The translations under genes and the position numbers were made by a program. Under the pieces are notes generated by a model, which did not search any database, was not told the DNA's origin, and worked only from the letters and a program-made list of their open reading frames with translations. Shown in pieces: positions 1 to 7,419 of a stretch of 14,459 bases of DNA. Where the stretch lies: positions 1 through 14,459 of the forward strand of contig CAZITB010000075.1 in the NCBI GenBank assembly GCA_964542055.1. The letters run 5' to 3'. Each line of letters starts with the position of its first letter. The first letter of the stretch is position 1. Source of the DNA: CAZITB01 sp964542055. GTDB taxonomy: Bacteria; Planctomycetota; Phycisphaerae; Sedimentisphaerales; CAMDDF01.

Positions 1-631
1 GAATTTAAAATTAAGTGCGATAGTTGCCCAGTGGACACATACTTATGATTGTCCTGAAATAGGTATGGGAATAGGTATCTGGTTTGACAATGATAACTGG
101 ATTAAAGTATCCCAGTCAATAGACAAGAGTGCGGGTTCGGATTACAATGGTTATCTCGTTCATCATAAAATTGGTGGAGTTGAAACCGCTTATAATGCAG
201 GGCCAAGAGGATGGGGAGCCAATCATACCCCGATGGAAATTGAACTTACTGATACACAGGTGATCTTTAGAGGCACAGGAGTTGCTAGTACTTATCCCGC
301 TGAGGAAGACTATCAAGCTCATCTCGTAGACATGTACCATGATACCCCGTATTTCACAATGGAACGCCCAGATACATTCTTCGGTTCTCCAATACTTGCT
401 ATTGGTAAGATGGGCAGTGCTGATACTGATGGAATTACAACAGGAATTGCTGGAGATATATCCGGTATGAATCCCGATTTTGATAATAATATGGATTCCA
501 TCGGAACACAGACCTATCATCATCAATACATAACCTATGCCAGAATCGAATATGTTCCTGAGCCCGCAAGTGTGATACTCATGGGTTTGGGAGGAATGCT
601 AATTCGCTACCGGAAAAAAACTAGAAATTGA
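1..631 (+). CDS. PEP-CTERM sorted surface protein, 3' portion (5' end outside window)
   Basis: The frame is open from base 2 to the TGA at 629-631, giving 209 visible residues. The first ATG, at 65, lies inside what looks like continuing coding sequence and has no clear ribosome binding site, so the true start is probably upstream of the window. The visible part alternates short beta-strand-like stretches with acidic and Gly/Asn-rich loops, as in concanavalin-like or jelly-roll secreted domains, but I cannot name a family. The C-terminus is diagnostic: V-P-E-P-A-S, a short hydrophobic segment (VILMGLGGMLI), then a basic tail R-Y-R-K-K. This is the PEP-CTERM signal, which in known systems is processed by a membrane exosortase so that the protein is released or anchored at the surface. 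The gene is followed by a strong terminator, so it ends its transcription unit. Ligand and role are unknown. Confidence is high for the sorting tail and low for any function. Confidence 0.85.
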   Translation, partial: NLKLSAIVAQWTHTYDCPEIGMGIGIWFDNDNWIKVSQSIDKSAGSDYNGYLVHHKIGGVETAYNAGPRGWGANHTPMEIELTDTQVIFRGTGVASTYPAEEDYQAHLVDMYHDTPYFTMERPDTFFGSPILAIGKMGSADTDGITTGIAGDISGMNPDFDNNMDSIGTQTYHHQYITYARIEYVPEPASVILMGLGGMLIRYRKKTRN

Positions 632-637
632 TTTTTT

Positions 638-668
638 CAAGGGTTGCTTAATGAACAAGCAACCCTTG
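638..668 (+). terminator. Intrinsic terminator-like hairpin after the PEP-CTERM gene
   Basis: A perfect 12-bp inverted repeat (638-649 with 657-668) encloses a 7-base loop. It starts 6 bases after the stop codon and is followed by the pyrimidine-rich TCTTCTT. A run of T just before the left arm and A after the right arm suggest it could also work in the reverse direction. It separates the PEP-CTERM gene from the gene at 738. Confidence 0.85.
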
Positions 669-737
669 TCTTCTTAAAAAGGATTGGTTTTGTCAATTTC
701 TGCAGAACCACTCTTAAAATTAATATAAGGAGTTCAA

Positions 738-2945
738 ATGAAAAAAATATTGTTACTTTTAACAATTCTTATTTCGTTTTCATCCGCACAGGCCTATGTA
801 GGAAAAATCTTTTACGATGACTTTGAAGATGATATTGAATATGATGATGGTAAACCAGTTGGCTACAATGTTTTTGAGAATGGTCCGCCCGTAAATGAAG
901 GAAGGCCGGGCAGGTGGATCGCAGGGCAATGGGACAATATTGATTCGCAGTTTCAGGATCAAAACTGGAATATAAACGTTGTTAAGGATAGTGTCTGGAC
1001 TTGGTACTTCGGAGACCCCATAGGAAAACCCGGAAAAGAACTTTTCTATGATGTTTGTAATCTTGCAAGGTTTAACGATCCTTTTCACCCTTATAATTAT
1101 TATACCACTTTGAATCGTGATGGTTTTGCAAAATTCACAGATGCTTTGGGAAATCCAGTAACCGCAGTTGCGGGTCAGACCATTAGAGGTCGATTCAAAT
1201 TTTGCCGCTTAGGTTCATGGGCAGCTTTTGGATTGGTTACAGACATAAATGCTGTTGTTGCTTCGACTGCTTTAGAACCTGATGTTGTAGATTCAGCAGC
1301 CGCTTCTGGCTATAAATATCCATATGGTTCCTTATTGCAATGGGATCATCAAAATCTTGGTACGTCTGAGCCATGGAATCCTAATTTGGCTGCTGTGCTC
1401 TCTATGGCGCACAATGCAGCCGGAGGCCAGTGGTTTGCAACATTGTTACCTGCAGATATAACAGATTTCTCAAATGGCCTTGAGTTTGTGGCTTTAGATA
1501 GTCAGAACACGGGAGTCAATCCTTATCTTGCGATTGACGACAATAGTGACCGTCAGACTGATAAGAGATACCAGGAATTGTATTTCGAATATACTGTCGG
1601 CAATGATACTTGGGATGTGCTTAGAATTGATGGTGTTGATATTCATGTTTGGCAGTATAATTCAGTAACACAGGAATATGAGCAGACAGATATTCCGGTT
1701 CCTTTTGGAAACTACTTAGGGGCTGCTGCAGATGGTATTGATGGGTTTGTTTTAACTCATCTTAATAACTATAACAGAAATCCAGCTTTTTATGATGATT
1801 TTGAATTTGAGATTGTTAACCCTCTTGGAGAATTGACATCTGATTTGGATGAAGATATGTATGTGAATTCTAATGATCTGGAAGTTTTTGCTAATCAGTG
1901 GTTAAAGGCGGTAACAGCTTTTTATGATGATTTTGAGGACGACATTGCTGATGATGATCGTCCGTTCACAACAGGTCCTCCCGCAAACAGCGGCAGACCA
2001 GGCCGATGGATCCCCGGACAATGGGTACTTAGTTCTACTACAAATTGGAACGATCAGAATTGGAATATTTCTGTTGTTAATGATTTTATAAGCAGCCCTT
2101 TGACTTCAAGCCCAGTACCCAAAGAAGGAAATGAGGCGTATTTCAATATTCTAAGTGGCAGCGAACCAGACCCCAATCAACCGGGTATCTGGAATGTAGC
2201 AGGATTTGGGGCATTTACCGATGAAAACGGAAATATAATTAAAGCCGAAGTTGGTGATACCCTTGTTGGCAGCTTTGATTTATGTGTTTTAGCTGGAAAC
2301 CCGACTTTTGTCCTTACCAGTGATATAGAGGCTATGGCTGCCGATACAGCTAATCTTCCAGTCATCGAGGCAGGCGAAATGATAGAGGGATTAAGTGGTT
2401 ACACCATAACTGAGCCGATGAATTCTAATGTTGTTGCGCAATTACTGTTCATGAATGGCATAAACCAGGATTATTTCCAGTCATGCGTCTCAATTAAAGA
2501 CTCAAACGATATTGGCAGCAGTATAGGTGTTGACAGGTATGCCCTTGAGCCTAGATTAAATGATAATTCCGACGGCGGATCAAACAAGGCCTATCAGACT
2601 TTATATTTTAGATATACAGTTGGCAGACCTGATTTTGATGTACTCACGATCGATGGTGAACCGGTATCAGCTAAATATGATCAACCTCCATGGACAGAAA
2701 TGTCTTCTGTACCTATAGCTGACGCAAAAGAAGCTCAAAAAGGCATAAATGGTTTTGTGTTAGCAAATGTGGGTCAAGCTTCACCAACTACAGTTTTTTA
2801 TGACAATTTTAATTTTAAGATTTATGCGAAGGATTATAAAAAGGCAGATCTAAATGGAGACAGTAAAGTTGATTTTACTGATTTTGCTTTTTTTGCACAG
2901 CAGTGGTTGGATTGTAATAACCCGGATGATCCCAATTGTGATTAG
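738..2945 (+). CDS. Secreted two-module protein with two dockerin-like loops, no recognised catalytic domain
   Basis: A 735-residue protein. The ATG at 738 has AAGGAG at 727-732, five bases upstream. Residues 1-19 are a clear signal peptide (K-K, hydrophobic core, A-Q-A before Y20), so it is exported. Residues about 25-359 and 395-695 are two copies of one module. Each opens with FYDDFEDDI and closes with FYDDFEFEI or FYDNFNFKI, with shared G-R-P-G-R-W, DQNWNI and Y-F-x-Y-T-V-G segments. Each copy is followed by one dockerin-like calcium loop: DLDEDMYVNSNDLEVFANQWL (369-389, split as DLDEDMYVNS/NDLEVFANQWL) and DLNGDSKVDFTDFAFFAQQWL (704-724, split as DLNGDSKVDF/TDFAFFAQQWL). The composition is acidic and beta-rich, consistent with a carbohydrate-binding or structural sandwich, but I know no described family for the module. 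The next gene carries a third copy fused to a putative glycosidase, so this protein may be a non-catalytic partner of that enzyme, for example in binding or surface assembly. No catalytic motif is evident. Its own hairpin follows, and a terminator precedes it, so it is probably transcribed alone or with limited read-through. Confidence 0.88.
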   Translation: MKKILLLLTILISFSSAQAYVGKIFYDDFEDDIEYDDGKPVGYNVFENGPPVNEGRPGRWIAGQWDNIDSQFQDQNWNINVVKDSVWTWYFGDPIGKPGKELFYDVCNLARFNDPFHPYNYYTTLNRDGFAKFTDALGNPVTAVAGQTIRGRFKFCRLGSWAAFGLVTDINAVVASTALEPDVVDSAAASGYKYPYGSLLQWDHQNLGTSEPWNPNLAAVLSMAHNAAGGQWFATLLPADITDFSNGLEFVALDSQNTGVNPYLAIDDNSDRQTDKRYQELYFEYTVGNDTWDVLRIDGVDIHVWQYNSVTQEYEQTDIPVPFGNYLGAAADGIDGFVLTHLNNYNRNPAFYDDFEFEIVNPLGELTSDLDEDMYVNSNDLEVFANQWLKAVTAFYDDFEDDIADDDRPFTTGPPANSGRPGRWIPGQWVLSSTTNWNDQNWNISVVNDFISSPLTSSPVPKEGNEAYFNILSGSEPDPNQPGIWNVAGFGAFTDENGNIIKAEVGDTLVGSFDLCVLAGNPTFVLTSDIEAMAADTANLPVIEAGEMIEGLSGYTITEPMNSNVVAQLLFMNGINQDYFQSCVSIKDSNDIGSSIGVDRYALEPRLNDNSDGGSNKAYQTLYFRYTVGRPDFDVLTIDGEPVSAKYDQPPWTEMSSVPIADAKEAQKGINGFVLANVGQASPTTVFYDNFNFKIYAKDYKKADLNGDSKVDFTDFAFFAQQWLDCNNPDDPNCD
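810..1814 (+). repeat. Module copy 1 (FYDDFEDDI...FYDDFEFEI), residues 25-359
   Basis: This is the first of three protein-level repeats in the window. It resembles copy 3 (6211-7197) much more closely than copy 2. FENGPPVNEGR, DQNWNINVVKDS, YTVGN and VDGVDIHVW or IDGVDIHVW recur at matching positions, and similarity is visible in the DNA as well. A dockerin-like loop follows at 1842-1904. Confidence 0.88.
1920..2822 (+). repeat. Module copy 2 (diverged, shorter), residues 395-695
   Basis: This is the second copy, beginning FYDDFEDDI and ending FYDNFNFKI. It keeps G-R-P-G-R-W-I-P-G-Q-W, DQNWNISVV, the C-x-L...F-V-L-T-S-D-I-E-A-M-A core, a D-N-S-D segment and LYFRYTVG. It lacks the W-T-W-Y segment and the long asparagine/tyrosine-rich insertion of copies 1 and 3, so it is about 30 residues shorter. 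A dockerin-like loop follows at 2847-2909 and closes the protein. Confidence 0.82.
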
Positions 2946-2955
2946 TAGTATTTAT

Positions 2956-2993
2956 CGGTTGCCGAATTCATGATCATCGGAATTCGGCAACCG
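2956..2993 (+). terminator. Perfect 14-bp hairpin between the two module-bearing genes
   Basis: The arms 2956-2969 and 2980-2993 are exact reverse complements around a 10-base loop, 10 bases after the stop codon. The following tract is weak (TTTAAGAAA) rather than a run of T. It could therefore be a leaky terminator or an mRNA-end stabilising or processing hairpin. The core GGTTGC...GCAACC is the same as in the hairpin at 638-668. Confidence 0.75.
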
Positions 2994-3003
2994 TTTAAGA
3001 AAC

Positions 3004-3020
3004 TTCAATTTAGAATTGAA
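3004..3020. repeat. Short AT-rich inverted repeat in the leader of the LamG-glycosidase gene
   Basis: TTCAATT, a 3-base spacer TAG, then AATTGAA form a perfect 7-bp inverted repeat. It sits between the upstream hairpin and the ribosome binding site of the gene at 3043. It could be an operator half-site pair or a small mRNA hairpin. It is short and AT-rich enough to be chance. Confidence 0.3.
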
Positions 3021-3029
3021 TTTTAAATT

Positions 3030-3035
3030 AAAAGG
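3030..3035 (+). promoter_or_regulatory. Ribosome binding site deciding the start at 3043
   Basis: AAAAGG lies seven bases before the ATG at 3043. A longer reading from a TTG at 3016 would add nine residues, but it has no Shine-Dalgarno sequence and begins inside the 3004-3020 inverted repeat. The ATG reading also gives a normal signal peptide, so it is preferred. Confidence 0.7.
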
Positions 3036-3042
3036 TAATTTA

Positions 3043-6000
3043 ATGTTTGACTTTTCCAGGTTCCTGATTTTCCGAAAGCTTCTCTTTGTCTTTTTTTTTG
3101 CAATAACATCTCTCCCCTTATATTCGATGGATTCTTCTCTTGTTCTACATTATACATTTGACGGAAATAATGCAACTGATTATAGCCAATACGGGAATGA
3201 TGGAGCGGTTACTGATTGCCAGTGGCTCTCATTTTCCAATGGTCGCACAGGTGTAATGAGATTTAATGACACAACCTCTTCTATCATTTGCGGCAACGAT
3301 AATTCATTGTATTTTGATGGTGATATGACTATTGAAATGTGGGTGCGATGGAATCAGCCGATTGTTAACCAGTGGTGTCATATTTTCGGTGAAAGCAGTG
3401 ACAACTTCTTTTTTGCCCACCACTATTACCATTCATTGTTGGTATGGTATAAAGCAGATGAAGAAGGTAACCCGAATCTAAGGATTCCAGTAAACAACAG
3501 TCTCATAGAGGATTTTCGCAGTGATTCCGGTGGATGGTCTCACGTTGCGATCGTGTTTGAATACCCTCGTTGCCGCTTTTATAAAAATGGTGAGTTGTTT
3601 TATGACGCTTACATGATGGGCAAGGGGATTCATAACGAAGTAAACCGGGCAAAATTTATTGGTGACAAAGGCAGTGGTATATCAGCTCCTATGGATTTAG
3701 ATGAATTTCGATGGTATAGGCGTGCTCTGTCTGCCGCAGAGATAGCTGCGCATGCCGCCGGGGAAAATCCTGGTCCGATGAGTGAAGAAGAAGTTTTTTT
3801 AGAAACTCACTGGTATAAAGATACTATAACAGCGAGACTCTCATCGAAGGGTTATAACTACAGCGGTTATACAGTAGAAATGGAAATTTGTGAAAATGGA
3901 AATACACTAAGAGGTCCGGTAACCGCTTCGATGACGGAGGCTTTTGCGGGTTGCGGACGTTATGTTGCATCAAATTCCTTTTCCCTTTCAGGCCTTGAAA
4001 ATAAAACTCTTACGGGGGTGTTTAGGATATATAACAGCAACGGTATATTTTTAAAGAATATTCAAACAGAAGTTTCAACAGTTCCACCTGATTGGGTTGA
4101 TACGACTGCGGGATATTCCACCTCAGTGCCTCAGCCGTGGAGTGCTGTGCAAACACAGGAAAATTCCGACGGTACAATCGATGTTGAAGTCTGGGGCAGA
4201 AAATACTCGTTTGGAAGTACTCCTTTTTTCAATAAAATTCAAACCCAGGGGACTGATATTCTTACCGGTCCGATTAAACTTAGGGCTAAGACGGGAACCA
4301 CAGAATTTACCTGGAACCCGGCAAATCCTATACTGATAGAATCTTCAGACGCAAAGGCAACAATAAATCAAACCTATACTGATACTGAAAATAAACTGAA
4401 AATTGATATAAATTCTGAAATTGAATATGACGGCTATGTCTTGTTTGATCTAAGCATAGAAGCATTGGCCAATATATCAGATCCAGCATTCAACTTTATT
4501 GTTGTAGAAATCCCTATCTCCACGGGATATGCTACTTTATGTATGGCTCAGAATGCTATGCCCGAAGATCCGACAATTCCAATGGCAACTAATTTCAGCG
4601 GGGCGATTACACAGACCGAGAATTTCCGCTTCAGTCCTGATGTGTGGATTGGTAACGAGGAAATTGGTCTGGTTTACCAGGCGGAGTCAGATCAGTACTG
4701 GCGTTATTCGAATGACCAGCCTTTGGAGTTGGATCCGGGATATCCATCAGCTGGCACCACAACTCTTTCATTAAGGCTTATAAATATTCCGACGACAATG
4801 GTCCAGGGAGAAACCTTCCATTACAAGTTTGCCTTAATGGCTACACCGGTAAAGCCTCTTTTGCGTGACGGCTTTGATTTGAGAATTGTCCGTAGCGATC
4901 CTTACGGAGAGGACCTTTCATTACCTACTCGCACTCGACCCGACGGCCAGCCTATGCTCGAATATTATTCGGATATCGGTATTCGTAATTTATTTATCAA
5001 TACATGTACTCTTTGGCCGTGGCCGATGCCTACTACATCTGAATTCGATGCGGCATTGCGAGATTTGGTTGCCTCTGTCCATTCCAATGGTCTGCAGCTG
5101 CATAATTATGTATTTCATCAGCGATATCCGGTCAACTCCCCGGATTTTGACATTCACGGTCGCCATATGTCAAAAATACCATTTGCGATGTATACTCAGA
5201 ACGGAGTTCCTGAAGACTCTCAAGGCAATCCTCTCCCACCATTTTCCTATCACGGACCTTTGGCTACACATTACGGCGCAAATTCACAAGCTGCGGTATT
5301 TTACTGTGCGAAAAGTAAAGCGTTACAGGATTCGTATTTAGCCAACCTGACCGAGCGTCTTGACACCTACGGGGATGATGGAGTTTATCTGGATGGTACA
5401 GGGGCTTTGGTGCCCTGTAGTAATACTGAGCATGGTTGTGGATATTATCTAAACGGTGCTCGTTATACCACTTACCCAACATTTTCATCAAGAAAATTTT
5501 TGCAGCGTATCTATAATGTGGTCAAATCAAGAAATCCCGATGGACTTCTTGACGTTCATATGTCTTTTGGCCAAAATCACGCAGCTCTAGCTTATGCGGA
5601 TGTTTTATGGACGGGTGAACAGTGGTACCACCTCAAAGGAATTGGAGCACCGGGCGGTTATATTTCAGGAGAATTGCCGCTTGATATGTTCCGTGCAGAA
5701 TTTATGGGTCGTCAAATGGGTATTGCTTCTGAAGTTTTGGAATACAGATTAGGAGACCCTTTTAAAGTATCAGCAATTTCACTGTTGCATGATATTTCCG
5801 TTCGAGTCAGGACAAGTGGAGCTGAAGGATTTTTCGAGACTACTATGTACAATATATGGAAGCTCAGAGACCAGTTTGGAATTGATAATGCCCAAAAACT
5901 TTTCTATTGGAATAATTCGGCTTATATTAACGTGAACCCAGGCGGTTGTTATGCAACTTTGTTCAAGCATCCACATAATGGAGTTCTTGCGATTATCTCC

Positions 6001-7389
6001 AATCTTAATTCAGAGTCACAGAATCTAGAAGTTGATTTCAATTTGCAGGCACTTGACTTGGACGAAGTTAATTTCGAAGCAAGTAATGCTCTTACTAAAA
6101 GCCAGGTGAACATTGATGCAAATGGAATAGTTAATGTTTACCTTAATTCAGAAGAATGGGTTTACCTGTGGCTCAAGCCAACACAGCTTCAGGGGTCGAT
6201 GAATGTGATTTTTTCCGATGACTTTGAAGATGATATTGATTATGATGATGGTATACCGCTTGCAAGTACCCACTTTGAAAACGGACCGCCCGTCAATGAA
6301 GGAAGGTCGGGCAGATGGCTTCCAGGGCATTGGAATATCGATCCAAGACATAAAGATCAAAATTGGAATATAAATGTTGTAAAAGACAGTACATGGACTT
6401 GGTACTATGGTGAACCTGTGGCTAAACCAGGGAAAGAGCTGTACTACGAATGCAAAAACATGCAGGACTTTGAAAATCCTTTCGGCAGAGAACCTTATAA
6501 TTATTATGATGGTTTTCAGCGGGATGGGTTCGGGAAATTCACTGATGTAAATGGCAATCCAGTTACAGTTACTCAGGGACAAACCATCAGAGGCAGTTTC
6601 AAGGTTTGCCGGCTTGGGGGCTTTCCAGCTTTCGCCTTGACAACAGATATTGAGGCTATGGCAGCTTCAACAGCGAATGAACCTTATGTAACTGATGAAA
6701 ACGGCAGCTATCCATATGTTTACAGTACATTGCAGCACTGGGAAAGTAATTCTGAATCTTGGAATTCCAATGTTGCTGCAATACTGGCGATGGCGCAAGG
6801 TGCAGGTGGCGGACAATGGTTTAGAACTATTTTACCTACAGACCCAACAAATTTAAATGCAGGAGTAACCAGTGAAGCGTTAGACAGCCAAAGAACAGGC
6901 ATTGATCCCTTTTTGGCTATTCACGATAATTCAGACCGTCAAAACAATAAACCTTATCAGGAAATTTACTTCCAGTATACCGTTGGAAATCAAACTTGGG
7001 ATATACTGAAAGTAGATGGTGTAGATATTCACGTATGGGAAAAACAGGCCGATGGTATTTATTACGAAACTTCAAGAAATGTGCCGTTTGGAAATTATTT
7101 AGGAGCTACTGCTAATGGTATCGATGGCTTTGTGTTAGGTCATCTCCAAAACTATAATGGCAATCCAATTTTTTATGATGATTTTGAATTCGGAATTCTT
7201 CCTAGTTATTGTGGTGATTTGGGAACTCAATATTTTTCCTTTGATTTGAATAAAGATTGTTATGTAGATCTGCTAGATTTTGCAATGAGCAGCGATAATT
7301 TGCAAACTGATGTTCTTAGTCTTTTAGAATTTGCAACGCAATGGCTTGAATGCACTGATCCAGCTGGTTACGACTGCATAGAATACTAA
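3043..7389 (+). CDS. Secreted LamG + TIM-barrel putative glycoside hydrolase with C-terminal module and dockerin-like end
   Basis: A 1448-residue protein from the ATG at 3043. Residues 1-28 are a signal peptide (R-K, a Phe/Leu-rich core, L-Y-S before M29). Residues 33-240 form a LamG/concanavalin-like domain (LVLHYTFDG, MTIEMWVRW, WSHVAIVF, MDLDEFRWYRRALSAAEI). A beta-rich region follows to about 600, with the W-G-R-K-Y-S-F-G signature that I recall from the DUF6067/GH123-related proteins of planctomycetes and verrucomicrobia. Residues about 607-960 look like a TIM barrel: WPWPMP, D779-G-V-Y-L-D784-G, C792-x4-H797-x-C799-G and W-T-G-E859-Q-W. D784 and E859 are my candidate catalytic acids. 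A small beta domain follows, then module copy 3 (1057-1385). The end is a dockerin-like region with one intact loop (D1401-L-N-K-D) and a degenerate second one. The gene at 11566 is a paralogue. The likely role is cutting an extracellular glycan; linkage and substrate are unknown. The pseudopilin-like gene starts 31 bases downstream. Confidence 0.85.
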   Translation: MFDFSRFLIFRKLLFVFFFAITSLPLYSMDSSLVLHYTFDGNNATDYSQYGNDGAVTDCQWLSFSNGRTGVMRFNDTTSSIICGNDNSLYFDGDMTIEMWVRWNQPIVNQWCHIFGESSDNFFFAHHYYHSLLVWYKADEEGNPNLRIPVNNSLIEDFRSDSGGWSHVAIVFEYPRCRFYKNGELFYDAYMMGKGIHNEVNRAKFIGDKGSGISAPMDLDEFRWYRRALSAAEIAAHAAGENPGPMSEEEVFLETHWYKDTITARLSSKGYNYSGYTVEMEICENGNTLRGPVTASMTEAFAGCGRYVASNSFSLSGLENKTLTGVFRIYNSNGIFLKNIQTEVSTVPPDWVDTTAGYSTSVPQPWSAVQTQENSDGTIDVEVWGRKYSFGSTPFFNKIQTQGTDILTGPIKLRAKTGTTEFTWNPANPILIESSDAKATINQTYTDTENKLKIDINSEIEYDGYVLFDLSIEALANISDPAFNFIVVEIPISTGYATLCMAQNAMPEDPTIPMATNFSGAITQTENFRFSPDVWIGNEEIGLVYQAESDQYWRYSNDQPLELDPGYPSAGTTTLSLRLINIPTTMVQGETFHYKFALMATPVKPLLRDGFDLRIVRSDPYGEDLSLPTRTRPDGQPMLEYYSDIGIRNLFINTCTLWPWPMPTTSEFDAALRDLVASVHSNGLQLHNYVFHQRYPVNSPDFDIHGRHMSKIPFAMYTQNGVPEDSQGNPLPPFSYHGPLATHYGANSQAAVFYCAKSKALQDSYLANLTERLDTYGDDGVYLDGTGALVPCSNTEHGCGYYLNGARYTTYPTFSSRKFLQRIYNVVKSRNPDGLLDVHMSFGQNHAALAYADVLWTGEQWYHLKGIGAPGGYISGELPLDMFRAEFMGRQMGIASEVLEYRLGDPFKVSAISLLHDISVRVRTSGAEGFFETTMYNIWKLRDQFGIDNAQKLFYWNNSAYINVNPGGCYATLFKHPHNGVLAIISNLNSESQNLEVDFNLQALDLDEVNFEASNALTKSQVNIDANGIVNVYLNSEEWVYLWLKPTQLQGSMNVIFSDDFEDDIDYDDGIPLASTHFENGPPVNEGRSGRWLPGHWNIDPRHKDQNWNINVVKDSTWTWYYGEPVAKPGKELYYECKNMQDFENPFGREPYNYYDGFQRDGFGKFTDVNGNPVTVTQGQTIRGSFKVCRLGGFPAFALTTDIEAMAASTANEPYVTDENGSYPYVYSTLQHWESNSESWNSNVAAILAMAQGAGGGQWFRTILPTDPTNLNAGVTSEALDSQRTGIDPFLAIHDNSDRQNNKPYQEIYFQYTVGNQTWDILKVDGVDIHVWEKQADGIYYETSRNVPFGNYLGATANGIDGFVLGHLQNYNGNPIFYDDFEFGILPSYCGDLGTQYFSFDLNKDCYVDLLDFAMSSDNLQTDVLSLLEFATQWLECTDPAGYDCIEY
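6211..7197 (+). repeat. Module copy 3 fused to the glycosidase, residues 1057-1385
   Basis: This copy runs from FSDDFEDDI to FYDDFEFGI and is collinear with copy 1 over its whole length. Shared segments include FENGPPVNEGR, DQNWNINVVKDS, W-T-W-Y, Y-N-Y-Y, DNSDRQ, VPFGNYLGA and GIDGFVL. The DNA identity is visible by eye, which points to a fairly recent duplication or to gene conversion. The dockerin-like terminus follows directly. Confidence 0.88.
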
Positions 7390-7419
7390 TTTTTTCGTTT
7401 TTGATGAAGGGAATATTTA

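Noticed and set aside
116..526. Antisense open frame of 136 codons opposite the PEP-CTERM gene
   Set aside because: Its composition is unlike a real protein, no ribosome binding site is seen, and it lies wholly opposite a frame with a recognised sorting tail.
690..726. Promoter-like TTGTCA (690-695) and TAAAAT (715-720) before the two-module gene
   Set aside because: The spacer is 19 bases and the implied transcript start would fall on the ribosome binding site, so the pair is not convincing.
3016..3042. Longer start (TTG at 3016) for the LamG-glycosidase
   Set aside because: There is no Shine-Dalgarno sequence before it and it begins inside a small inverted repeat. The ATG at 3043 has AAAAGG at proper spacing and gives a normal signal peptide.
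4886..5341. Alternative plus-strand open frame of 151 codons inside the glycosidase gene
   Set aside because: It overlaps the barrel in another frame, where the main frame shows conserved motifs also present in the paralogue. It is a shadow.
6148..6582. Antisense open frame of 144 codons opposite module copy 3
   Set aside because: A similar antisense frame is open opposite copy 1 (780-1088) only because the sense DNA is similar. No start signals or recognisable protein.
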